Shown here piece after piece: positions 1 through 8,299 of a DNA stretch of 64,000 nt. Source of the DNA: Myxococcus hansupus (GTDB lineage Bacteria > Myxococcota > Myxococcia > Myxococcales > Myxococcaceae); assembly GCF_000280925.3 (NCBI RefSeq), contig NZ_CP012109.1, positions 1,364,001 to 1,428,000 on the forward strand. The letters are read 5' to 3'. The translations under genes were made by a program, and so were the position numbers. The notes below the pieces were generated by a model. That model was not told the origin of the DNA, made no database searches, and saw only the letters and a list, made by a program, of their open reading frames with translations. How positions within the stretch are numbered: position 1 is the stretch's first letter; every line of letters begins with the position of its first letter.

Positions 1-616
1 TGTAGGCGACCACCGCCGGAATCGCCGCGAACAGGCCGGCGGCCGTGGCGAAGAGCGCGTTGCCCACCGGCGCGGCGACCGTGGCCAGCGTCGCGTTGCC
101 CTGCTCGGCGATCTGGTTGAAGGCGCTCAGGATGCCGATGACGGTGCCGAACAGGCCCACGAAGGGCGAGGCCGAACCCACCGTGCCCAGGAAGGACACC
201 CGGTTCTCCAGCTCCGTGATTTGCGCGGTGGCGGCGCGGTGGAGCGCGCGCTCCACGTTCTCGATGCCGCCCAGCCGCTCGGCCAGGGCGCCCTCGTTGC
301 CGCCTTCCTTGGTCTGCGCCAGCTTGGTCAGCTCCTCATAGCCCGCGCAGAAGACCTTCGACAGCGGCGAGCCGTCGAGCTTCTGGGCTGACTGGTAGAT
401 GGCTTCCAGGCGCGAGGCCTTCCAGAAGGTGTCGAGGAAGGTGAGAGATTGTGCGCGAGCCTTGGCGAGCTGGGACGCCTTCATGGCGATGAGGGCCCAG
501 GAGGCCACGGATACCCCCATGAGGAGCAGGAGGACAGCCAGCTCGATGAGGGAAGCGTCGCGGATGATCTCCACGTAGTTCATGGCGCCAAGCGCCAGGG
601 GCAGGTGGGGCGTCAT
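1..616 (-). CDS. tolQ: TolQ/ExbB/MotA-type proton channel protein (partial, 3' end outside window)
   Basis: About 205 codons are visible and the C-terminus lies beyond the window start. Residues ~20-42 form the first membrane helix, followed by a cytoplasmic stretch and the family's conserved block PFVGLFGTVIGILSAF leading into the second helix. Proteins of this family form the proton channel of Tol-Pal or Exb energy transducers in the inner membrane. Two in-frame ATGs exist (616 and 583); neither has a strong Shine-Dalgarno, and 616 is chosen because it gives the longer N-terminus. TolQ rather than ExbB or AglR/AglX is a guess, because TolR/TolA/TolB partners would lie outside the window. 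It is divergent from the lipoprotein at 778, with a 161-bp gap. Confidence 0.85.
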   Translation of the reverse strand, partial: MTPHLPLALGAMNYVEIIRDASLIELAVLLLLMGVSVASWALIAMKASQLAKARAQSLTFLDTFWKASRLEAIYQSAQKLDGSPLSKVFCAGYEELTKLAQTKEGGNEGALAERLGGIENVERALHRAATAQITELENRVSFLGTVGSASPFVGLFGTVIGILSAFNQIAEQGNATLATVAAPVGNALFATAAGLFAAIPAVVAY

Positions 617-677
617 GGGGAGCAGCGCGTAACACTCCGATAAGACAGGGTCAAACAATGGGGGTACGGTTGGTTGC

Positions 678-708
678 TTGAGCAGGATTGCTGGTGGCGG
701 TGAATAAT
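678..708 (+). promoter_or_regulatory. weak sigma-70-type promoter candidate for the lipoprotein at 778
   Basis: TTGAGC at 678-683 and AATAAT at 703-708 are separated by 19 bp, in an A/T-richer patch upstream of the gene. The spacing is longer than optimal, so this is only a suggestion. Confidence 0.25.
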
Positions 709-777
709 TCCCGCGGCTGCCCGTCGGATGGAGCTGAAACGGGCCGAACACCTCACTACCCCACCGACAGGTGCCCC

Positions 778-1782
778 ATGAACTCGCGGTTGCTGGTCGC
801 ATTCCTCTGCGTCGTTGCGATCCTCCCTGGCTGTATCGTCAACAACGATGGTCCTCGTTACCGCGGGGATGTGACCTTCCGCTGGAGCTTCGGCGGCCTC
901 CGCTGTGATGACGTGCGCGCCGTGATGGGCGTCAACGTCACCATCGACGGCGAGCTGCTGGCCAACGGTGGCCGGTACGACTGCCAAGCCAACGGCTTCG
1001 ACGGCATCGTCCTTCACGACTTCGCGCCGGGGCGCTATCCGTTCCATCTGGTGGCGGTCAACTACTCCAACGAGGTGCTCTACGAGGCCAGCGGCAGCTT
1101 CGTGGTGGACGGGCATGTGACGGTGAGCGCGGACCTGACCCCGGTGGGCCGCCCGCACTCCTTCGCCTACCTGAGCTGGCAGTTCGCCCCCCCCTACGGC
1201 CCGTTCCTCAACTGCAACCAGGCCGGCATCGACTCCGTCGACGTGATGTTCGAGAACGGCGACAGCGGGAACTTCGGCTGCTGGGAGGGCCAGGGCGGCA
1301 ACCACGTCCAGACGGACTACCTGGAGCCGGGCCTCCACTACGTGGAACTCTTCGGGCTCGATCGGCACGCGCTGCCCCAGTACTACTTCGGGGGCGACAT
1401 CGAGACCTGGGCGGGGCAGCCGACCTCGCACACCGCGGAGCTGTGGGCCATTGGTGGCGCCGCCATCCGGTGGGAGCTGCGCTCGTGGGGTGGCCGGCCG
1501 ATGAACTGCGGCGAGGCGGGGGTGGACCGGGTGGGCATCAACTTCCTCAACCTCGCGACGAACCAGTGGGTCTACGGCGACGTGGGCGACTGGCACGGCT
1601 GCAACGACGCCCCGGTGACCTATGAGTACCTGCGGCCCGGCCGGTATGCGGTGGATGTCTACGGCAAGGGGCGCGACGGCCGCGAGTTCATCACCCCAGA
1701 TCCGCTCCCGGTCATCGATGTGGTGGCCCACCAGTTCCCGGGCCCGAACTCCGCGCTGCCGGTGTACGCCATCCAGAACTGA
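778..1782 (+). CDS. lipoprotein built of three ~100-residue beta-rich repeats
   Basis: 334 residues. The start at ATG 778 gives a classic lipoprotein signal with lipobox LPGC at about residue 17, so export and lipidation are likely. After it come three tandem ~100-residue units. Each begins with a Trp-containing strand, carries a Cys in the context (N)C-x-x-(A)G(V/I)D-x-V, has a second Cys 30-45 residues later, and closes with a phrase like YL-x-PG-x-Y/H-x-V. The paired cysteines suggest one disulfide per unit. The downstream neighbour is murI in the same direction, with no evident functional link. I do not recognise the family; a surface-exposed beta-sandwich protein is an inference. Confidence 0.85.
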   Translation: MNSRLLVAFLCVVAILPGCIVNNDGPRYRGDVTFRWSFGGLRCDDVRAVMGVNVTIDGELLANGGRYDCQANGFDGIVLHDFAPGRYPFHLVAVNYSNEVLYEASGSFVVDGHVTVSADLTPVGRPHSFAYLSWQFAPPYGPFLNCNQAGIDSVDVMFENGDSGNFGCWEGQGGNHVQTDYLEPGLHYVELFGLDRHALPQYYFGGDIETWAGQPTSHTAELWAIGGAAIRWELRSWGGRPMNCGEAGVDRVGINFLNLATNQWVYGDVGDWHGCNDAPVTYEYLRPGRYAVDVYGKGRDGREFITPDPLPVIDVVAHQFPGPNSALPVYAIQN

Positions 1783-1902
1783 GCGCGGCGGGCAGACGGG
1801 GGAGTGAGCGGAGGGCCGGGGCACATGCTCCGGCCCTTCGTGCTTTCTGGCGCGGCGTGGGCTGCGCGGGGGTTGGCATCAAACGTGATAGGGACACGCT
1901 CC

Positions 1903-2718
1903 ATGCGGCAAGGCAGCCACGGTCCCATTGGCGTGTTCGATTCGGGTGTTGGAGGACTCACCGTCCTCAAGGCCCTCATGTCCCGGCTCCCCCATGAGAG
2001 CACGGTGTACCTGGGGGACACCGCGCGGGTGCCGTACGGCACCAAGTCCGGCGAGGTGGTGACGCGCTACTCGCTGAAGAACGCGGAGTTCCTGCTGGAG
2101 CGCGGCATCAAGCTGCTGGTGGTGGCGTGCAACACCGCCTCGGCGGTGGCGTTGCCCGCGCTAGAGGCCGCGCTGCCGGTGCCGGTGGTGGGCGTCATCC
2201 TCCCCGGTGCCAGGGCCGCGCTGTCGCGCACGCAGGGCGGTGGGGTGGGCATCATCGGCACCCCCGGCACCATTCGTTCAGGGGCCTACCAGCGCGCGCT
2301 CGAGGCCGCGGACCCGCGGGTGCGGTCCAAGGCCCGCGCCTGTCCGCTCTTTGTGCCGCTCGCGGAAGAGGGCTGGACCACCGGTGACGTCCCGCTGCTG
2401 GTGGCGCGCGACTACCTGTCCGAGTTCACCCGGGACGGCGTGGACACGCTGGTGCTGGGCTGCACGCACTATCCGCTGCTCAAGGGCGTCATCGCGGAGG
2501 TGGTGGGGCCCCAGGTGGCGCTCGTGGACTCGGCGGAGGCCACCGCGGAGGCCGTGGCCACGCTGCTCGAGGAGCGCGGCGGGCTGGCCTCGGGGACGCA
2601 CGGCGCGCCGTCACACGCGTACTACGTCACCGACGTGCCGGAGCGCTTCATGGAGGTGGGAGCCCGCTTCCTCGGCCGGCCCATCACCGCCGCGGAGCAG
2701 GTGGACCTGACCTTCTGA
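1903..2718 (+). CDS. murI: glutamate racemase
   Basis: 271 residues, the usual length for MurI, which converts L- to D-glutamate for peptidoglycan in the cytosol. The Asp/Glu racemase fold is recognisable from GVFDSGVGGLTVLKAL near the N-terminus and GDTARVPYG. The two catalytic cysteines lie in VVACNTAS and LGCTHYPLL. The start at 1903 was chosen over the upstream in-frame codon at 1804 because the conserved N-terminal strand begins a few residues after it. The gene converges on carF, with a stem-loop between them. Confidence 0.96.
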   Translation: MRQGSHGPIGVFDSGVGGLTVLKALMSRLPHESTVYLGDTARVPYGTKSGEVVTRYSLKNAEFLLERGIKLLVVACNTASAVALPALEAALPVPVVGVILPGARAALSRTQGGGVGIIGTPGTIRSGAYQRALEAADPRVRSKARACPLFVPLAEEGWTTGDVPLLVARDYLSEFTRDGVDTLVLGCTHYPLLKGVIAEVVGPQVALVDSAEATAEAVATLLEERGGLASGTHGAPSHAYYVTDVPERFMEVGARFLGRPITAAEQVDLTF

Positions 2719-2730
2719 GGCGTGACGCGT

Positions 2731-2759
2731 CGCGGCTGGGCGAAGGTGCTCCAGCCGCG
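2731..2759. terminator. stem-loop between convergent murI and carF
   Basis: CGCGGCTGG (2731-2739) and CCAGCCGCG (2751-2759) form a perfect 9-bp stem with an 11-nt loop, 12 bp after the murI stop. No U-run follows on either strand, so it may be a weak or Rho-assisted bidirectional terminator. Confidence 0.4.
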
Positions 2760-2808
2760 GGCGGTGTGCGACGCCTGCCTGGGAAGGGCGGCGTCGCGGT
2801 GCGGCGGA

Positions 2809-3660
2809 TCAGGCCGAGGGCCGGGACGACGCCGGCTTCTCCGGCGTGGTGGCCTTGTTGAGCAGCTCCTTGGCGGCCTGGACCACGGGGGCCTCGCTCG
2901 CGTGGTCCGCGGCGACCAGGGCGCGGGCCGCCTCGTCACCGATGTCGTCCTGGCGCGGGAGCTGGCCGGTGGCCCAGGTGATGACGCGCTCGGCGGCGGG
3001 AAAGAAGTGCATCATCGTCAGCGGCTTGTTCAGCCAGCCCACGGTGATGCAGTAGTACTTGTTGTACGGCTTGGTGTGGTGGATGCGGTGGTGGTCGGGC
3101 GGGAGGATGAGGTGCACGCGCTGGAGGAAGCCGACGAGCGCGGGCGGCGAGTCCGTGTGCGACCACTTGTGGAACTGGTTGGTCGCCATCACCCAGAAGA
3201 TCATCGCGCCCAGGAAGGACGCGCAGAACACCCAGCCGGGGCTGCTCATGGGCAGGCACAGGGCGAGGATGGCCACGGGCAGGGAGATGAGGCAGTTGTT
3301 GCCGTTGGTCTCCACGAAGTCGTGGCGGGTGATGGCCTTCTCGTCCACGTGGTGCTCGCGGAAGGGGCGGATGAGCGCCTTTCCGAGGAGGGGCATCTCG
3401 GTGGAGCCCCACGTGTCGCCCAGCCAGTGCACGAAGCCCGAGACGAAGTCCGCGGCGAGGTAGCCCAGCAGCACCGCGCTCAGCAGCAGCCACGTGCCCG
3501 CATAGGGGTTGCCCCACAGCCGGTAGACCAGCGCCACTTCCAGCGCGATGAAAGAGACGATGGCTCCAATCTCCATCGCGCGGATGGCGGGCGAGTACCC
3601 CTGGGCCAGCACCTGGGCATCCTGCTGGCGCACTTTGTTCTCAATCTCTTGGGTCTTCAT
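2809..3660 (-). CDS. carF: plasmanylethanolamine desaturase (CarF/TMEM189 family)
   Basis: 283 residues, close to the M. xanthus CarF length. The family introduces the vinyl-ether bond of plasmalogens in the membrane; in M. xanthus CarF is needed for the singlet-oxygen/light signal that turns on carotenoid synthesis. Visible here are several hydrophobic helices (residues ~30-90 and ~135-165) and His clusters typical of the di-iron desaturase: GFVHWLGD, FREHHVDE, TRHDFVETNGNN, NQFHKWSH and PPDHHRIHHT. Start ATG 3660 begins MKTQEIEN; the in-frame GTG at 3699 only adds an unlikely polar tail. The upstream neighbour is divergent. Confidence 0.93.
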   Translation of the reverse strand: MKTQEIENKVRQQDAQVLAQGYSPAIRAMEIGAIVSFIALEVALVYRLWGNPYAGTWLLLSAVLLGYLAADFVSGFVHWLGDTWGSTEMPLLGKALIRPFREHHVDEKAITRHDFVETNGNNCLISLPVAILALCLPMSSPGWVFCASFLGAMIFWVMATNQFHKWSHTDSPPALVGFLQRVHLILPPDHHRIHHTKPYNKYYCITVGWLNKPLTMMHFFPAAERVITWATGQLPRQDDIGDEAARALVAADHASEAPVVQAAKELLNKATTPEKPASSRPSA

Positions 3661-3714
3661 CCGGGCGTCCTGACCGTTCGTGGGGTCGTGGCGAACCACG
3701 TCCGACCGGCTGTA

Positions 3715-3742
3715 CGTATCCCAGCCGCTTTCAGCTTTTCAA
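3715..3742 (-). promoter_or_regulatory. possible promoter for carF
   Basis: On the minus strand TTGAAA (3742-3737) is followed after 16 bp by GATACG (3720-3715). The -35 is good and the -10 is poor. It lies 55 bp upstream of the carF ATG in the divergent intergenic region. Confidence 0.25.
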
Positions 3743-3874
3743 CGGAACTGCCATGCGAATGCACGGGCCTGCACGGTCGGTGAGCCTGGGAGCCGATTGC
3801 ACACAAGAGGTGCGGGCAGGTCACGCTTACCTTGTGTCGTGCGGATGCGGCTGGTACGGTCCGCGACCTCGGCG

Positions 3875-4441
<567 letters not shown>

Positions 4442-4591
4442 TCCCTCCGCGGGTGTCTTCCGTCCGCGCCGGATGTGGGCACGCTGGCGCGGACCGGCCG
4501 TGCTCCGCGCGGGGCCGTGGGCGGCTCTCGCGGGGTGTGCGTGGGGACCGCTCGCCGGGCGTGCTAGGTTGGCGTCCTTCCGCGCGACGCC

Positions 4592-5284
4592 ATGATTCAG
4601 TTCTTCCACGTCTACAAGGCGTACCCCGGTGACCCGCCGGTCCTGTCGGACATCAACCTCAACGTGGAGAAGGGTGAGTTCATCTTCCTCACGGGCCCTT
4701 CGGGCGCGGGGAAGACGACGCTGCTCAAGCTCATCTTCTGCGCGGAGAAGGCCACCAAGGGGCAGATTCTGGTGGGCGGTCGCAACATCGCCCGCATCCG
4801 CGAGTCCGCGGTGCCGTACCTGCGGCGCAACATCGGCGTCGTCTTCCAGGACTTCAAGCTGCTGCCGCACCGGACGGTGGAGGACAACGTGTCCTTCACG
4901 CTGGACGTGCTGGGCGTGCCCCGCGCGGAGGCGCGCGACAAGGTGCGCCGCATGCTCAAGCTGGTGGGTCTGGAGCACAAGGCGGACTCGTTCCCCCTGC
5001 GGCTTTCAGGTGGAGAGCAGCAGCGCGTCGTCATCGCGCGGGCGCTCGTGAATGACCCGACCATCCTCCTGGCGGACGAGCCCACGGGAAACCTCGACCC
5101 GGCGCTCACGGTGGAAATCATGGACCTGCTCACGCAGGTGAACATCCGTGGCACCACGGTGATGGTGGCCACGCACGACGCGACGCTGCTGTCGCGTTAC
5201 CAGAAGCGCACGGTGCGCCTGGAGCGCGGGCAGATTGTGTCCGACGAGGACGGCGTCAAGGCGGCGCGCCGGATGGTGGTATGA
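4592..5284 (+). CDS. ftsE: cell-division ABC ATPase FtsE
   Basis: 230 residues, normal for FtsE. Walker A GPSGAGKTT, signature LSGGEQQR, Walker [14 protein letters not shown] and the H-loop ATHD are all intact. With FtsX it forms the divisome complex that activates septal murein hydrolases through a periplasmic activator. The stop overlaps the ftsX start by 4 bp (ATGA), so the two are translationally coupled. The third gene of the operon encodes the EnvC-like activator, which strongly supports the FtsE assignment over generic LolD-type ATPases. Confidence 0.96.
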   Translation: MIQFFHVYKAYPGDPPVLSDINLNVEKGEFIFLTGPSGAGKTTLLKLIFCAEKATKGQILVGGRNIARIRESAVPYLRRNIGVVFQDFKLLPHRTVEDNVSFTLDVLGVPRAEARDKVRRMLKLVGLEHKADSFPLRLSGGEQQRVVIARALVNDPTILLADEPTGNLDPALTVEIMDLLTQVNIRGTTVMVATHDATLLSRYQKRTVRLERGQIVSDEDGVKAARRMVV

Positions 5285-6183
5285 GCACGTTGTCGAAGGT
5301 GACGTACTTCTGCCGCTCGGCGGCGGTGGGGCTGAAGCAGTCGCCCTTCGTGCACTTCATCGCGGTGACGACCATCGCCATCGCGCTGTTCTCCGCGGGC
5401 ATGGCCCGGGGCGCGGCGCGGGTGTTGGACAACCTGCTGGCTTCGCTGGGCGGCGAGGTCGAGGTGACGGTGTACCTGGCCCCGGAGCTGGACCCGGACG
5501 AGGTCCACGCCGTGCGCTCCCACGTGGAGGCGTTCAGCCGCGGCGTGGTGACGCTGGTGCCGCCGGACGCCGCGCTGTCCCGGCTGCGCGCCGAACTGGG
5601 AGACCTGGGCGAGGCCCTGGCGGAGCTGCCCGAGAATCCGCTGCCGGTGTCCTTGGAGCTGCGCGTGCCTCCGGAGCGGCGCAACCCGGAGGCGCTCCAG
5701 TCGCTCGCCAAGGCCCTGCGGGAGGCGCCCGGGGTGTCCGGTGTGGACTACGGCGAGGCGGCGGTGCAGCGGCTGTCGGCCATCGCGAGGGCGCTGCGTT
5801 TCGGCTCGTTGGTGGCCTTCGCGGTGGTGCTGGGCGCCACGGTGGTCATCGTGGCGGCGACGCTGCAGCTCGCCATCTATTCGCGGCGCGGCGAGATTGA
5901 AATCCAGAAGCTGGTGGGCGCCACGGACCGCTTCGTGAAAGCGCCCTTCCTCCTGGAGGGGCTGCTTCAAGGGGTGCTGGGCGCGGCGGTGGCGTTGTTC
6001 GGGCTGTGGGCCTTCGGCCGCGTGCTGGGGCCCACGCTGGGGGCGCTCTTCGCCTTCCTGCTGGGCCCCGGGGTGGCGGCGCCGTGGGTGGAGCCCCGGA
6101 TGGCGTTGGAGTTGCTGTGCGCGGGCTGTGGCCTCGGGCTCGGGGGCAGCTTCGTCGCGGTGGGGCGCTTCCTCCGCGTATGA
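5281..6183 (+). CDS. ftsX: cell-division permease-like protein FtsX
   Basis: 300 residues. The topology is that of FtsX: a cytoplasmic N-terminus, TM1 at ~25-45, a periplasmic domain of ~120 residues, then three TM segments in the C-terminal half. The GEIEIQKLVGATDRFVKAPFLLEG stretch after TM2 matches the conserved FtsX cytoplasmic loop (quoted as GEIEIQKLVGATD followed by RF and FLLEG). It does not transport a solute but relays FtsE ATP hydrolysis to the activator encoded next. It overlaps ftsE by 4 bp and the downstream gene by 4 bp. Confidence 0.95.
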   Translation: MSTLSKVTYFCRSAAVGLKQSPFVHFIAVTTIAIALFSAGMARGAARVLDNLLASLGGEVEVTVYLAPELDPDEVHAVRSHVEAFSRGVVTLVPPDAALSRLRAELGDLGEALAELPENPLPVSLELRVPPERRNPEALQSLAKALREAPGVSGVDYGEAAVQRLSAIARALRFGSLVAFAVVLGATVVIVAATLQLAIYSRRGEIEIQKLVGATDRFVKAPFLLEGLLQGVLGAAVALFGLWAFGRVLGPTLGALFAFLLGPGVAAPWVEPRMALELLCAGCGLGLGGSFVAVGRFLRV

Positions 6184-7313
6184 GCCGGGGCCTCCTCTTG
6201 CTCGCGCTGGGGCTCTGCGCCTCCACGGCCCTGGCCGCCGCTCCGGCACGCGTGCCCGAGGAGTCCGAGCAGGCCGCGCTGCGTGAGCGGCTGGCCGCGC
6301 AGCGCGCGACGCTGGCGCTGGTGGAGGCGAAGAAGCTCTCCGTGCTGGAGGGCGTGGAGATGATGCAGGAGATGGCCGCCTTCTCCCGCCGGCGCGTGCG
6401 CTCGTTGGAAGGCGACCTGGCGGTGTTCCGCCGGCGGGTGCTGCTGGCCGAGCGCGAGCAGGCCGTGCTGGCCGAGGCGCTGACGCAGCAGTTGCGGCGG
6501 CTGTCCCCGCGCCTGCGCACGCTGTACCGGCTGATGCGCCGCCGCCCGCTGGAGGTGCTGCTGTCGGCCGAGGACTTCGCCGCGCTGGTGTGGCGCGCGC
6601 GAGCGCTGGAGGCCAGCATGTCCGGCGACCTGGAGCTGCTGCGCACCGTGCAGCGCGTGGCGCGGTTGCAGCGTCAGGCGACGCGTGAATTGGGGCGGCT
6701 CCAGGCGTCGCTCGCGGCGCGCATGGCCTTCCTCCAGGAGCAGGAGCGGCTGGCCCGCTTGCAGCAAGAGGGGTTGGAGGAGGTGGTGGGGACGCTCGCG
6801 GGCGAGGCGGAGCTGGCCCGGCGCGCGGTGCGCGAGCTGGAGCAGGCCGACGCGGAGCTGACGCGAGTGGTGAAGGACCTGAAGGAGCTGCCCGCGACCA
6901 GCGGCTTCGGCGCGCTGCGCGGCAAGCTCCCCCGGCCGGTGCAGGGCGTGGTGGAGGTGGGCTTCGGCAAGGTCATCAACCCCCGCTTCAACACCGTCAC
7001 CGTCCAGAAGGGATTGGACATCCGCGCCGCGCCGGGCACGCCCGTGCAGGCGGTGGCGGAGGGCACCGTGGCCTATGCCGGCTCGCTGCGGGGCTACGGC
7101 AAGCTGCTCATCCTGGACCACGGAGATGGCTACCACACGCTCATGGCCCACCTGTCCGCCATCCTCCCGGAGCTGGGCGCCATGGTGCTCCCGGGTGACG
7201 TCGTGGGGGAGGTGGGCGACACCGGCTCCCTCAAGGGCGCCTACCTCTACTTCGAGGTCCGCAAGGGCGGGCAGGCGGTCGACCCCGCACTGTGGCTGAC
7301 CGCCTCGCCCTAA
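6180..7313 (+). CDS. EnvC-like murein hydrolase activator with degenerate LytM domain
   Basis: 377 residues starting at ATG 6180, which overlaps the ftsX stop (ATGA). A signal peptide (residues 1-~20, ending ALAA) is followed by a long coiled coil (~25-240) and a C-terminal M23/LytM fold (~260-375). The metal ligands of active M23 enzymes are missing: the usual HxGxD reads QKGLD (~275-279) and the usual HLHFE reads YLYFE (~352-356). EnvC is likewise catalytically dead and acts by activating amidases, so this is most likely the FtsEX-dependent activator. An alternative upstream start at 6006 would lie inside ftsX and is rejected. Confidence 0.92.
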   Translation: MSRGLLLLALGLCASTALAAAPARVPEESEQAALRERLAAQRATLALVEAKKLSVLEGVEMMQEMAAFSRRRVRSLEGDLAVFRRRVLLAEREQAVLAEALTQQLRRLSPRLRTLYRLMRRRPLEVLLSAEDFAALVWRARALEASMSGDLELLRTVQRVARLQRQATRELGRLQASLAARMAFLQEQERLARLQQEGLEEVVGTLAGEAELARRAVRELEQADAELTRVVKDLKELPATSGFGALRGKLPRPVQGVVEVGFGKVINPRFNTVTVQKGLDIRAAPGTPVQAVAEGTVAYAGSLRGYGKLLILDHGDGYHTLMAHLSAILPELGAMVLPGDVVGEVGDTGSLKGAYLYFEVRKGGQAVDPALWLTASP

Positions 7314-7382
7314 CGCGATGCGGCAATGTCGCGGCGGGGTTGTTATTCTCCAGGGACACATCTGCGAGGAGCAGGCGAGCGC

Positions 7383-8243
7383 ATGGACCTGATGGGCGGA
7401 ATGCAAAAGGCGCTGCGGCACATGCTGGTGGCGCGAGGGGTCGAGTCCTCGACGGTGCGCATCGGTGGCCAAGAGGTGCACCACTACGCGCTGGAGGGGT
7501 CGGGGAAGGGGCCGCCGGCGGTGCTGGTGCACGGCCTGGGCGGGTCCGCGAATGGCTTCGGGCGCACGCTCTTCGGGATGTCGAAGCGGTTCTCCCGCGT
7601 GTACGCGCCGGACCTGCCGGGGCACGGCTTCTCCGTCGAGTACTGTGGCGGCGAGGTGTGTGTCCGCAACCAGTTCGACGTGCTGCGCGCCTACGTGGAA
7701 GACGTGGTGAAGGAGCCCGCGTTCATCGTGGGCAACTCGCTGGGCGGCGCCATGGCGGTGAACCTGGCGGCGGACTACCCGCAGTGGGTGAAGGCGCTGG
7801 CGCTGGTGGCGCCCGCGGGCGCGCAGTTGCCGGAGGAAGAGAACACCGCGCTGCTCAACTCGTTCGCGGTGAAGTCGCCCGCGGAGGCGCGCGCCTTCAC
7901 GCGGCGGCTGTTTCACCGCGCGCCGCTGCCCGCGCTGCTCTTCGCGTACGAGCTGCGCCACTTCTACGACACGCCCACCGTGCGGGCGCTCACGGCGGAG
8001 GCGTTGGCCACGCGCGCCTGCCTGGAGCCCGAGCAGGTTCGCAACCTGGCCATGCCGGTGCTCTTCCTGTGGGGCGGCAGCGAGCGGCTCCTCCCGTCGG
8101 AGACGCTGAACTGGTACCGCGCCCACCTGCCTGCCCACGCCCAGGTGCGCGTGGTGGACGGCTTCGGGCATGTGCCGCAGTTGGAGCGCCCGGACGAGCT
8201 GGTCTCGCACCTGGTGCGCTTCGCCGACTCGGCGGAGCTGTGA
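7383..8243 (+). CDS. alpha/beta-hydrolase fold protein
   Basis: 286 residues. The fold is clear: oxyanion region LVHGLGGSANGF, nucleophile elbow GNSLGG with Ser, and catalytic His in GFGHVPQLE. The acid position of the usual WGxxDxxxP is Glu (WGGSERLLP), a conservative change. A cap region lies at ~170-215. The substrate cannot be read from the sequence; the family includes esterases, lipases and C-C hydrolases. Start 7383 has GAGGAG about 12 bp upstream; the in-frame ATG at 7326 lacks a site. It sits 69 bp after the envC-like gene and 56 bp before the S41 protease, all co-directional. Confidence 0.88.
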   Translation: MDLMGGMQKALRHMLVARGVESSTVRIGGQEVHHYALEGSGKGPPAVLVHGLGGSANGFGRTLFGMSKRFSRVYAPDLPGHGFSVEYCGGEVCVRNQFDVLRAYVEDVVKEPAFIVGNSLGGAMAVNLAADYPQWVKALALVAPAGAQLPEEENTALLNSFAVKSPAEARAFTRRLFHRAPLPALLFAYELRHFYDTPTVRALTAEALATRACLEPEQVRNLAMPVLFLWGGSERLLPSETLNWYRAHLPAHAQVRVVDGFGHVPQLERPDELVSHLVRFADSAEL

Positions 8244-8299
8244 GGGCCGGGTAGACTGGTACGGAGCCTTCCGGGTCCCCCGGGAAAGGACGTACCGAC

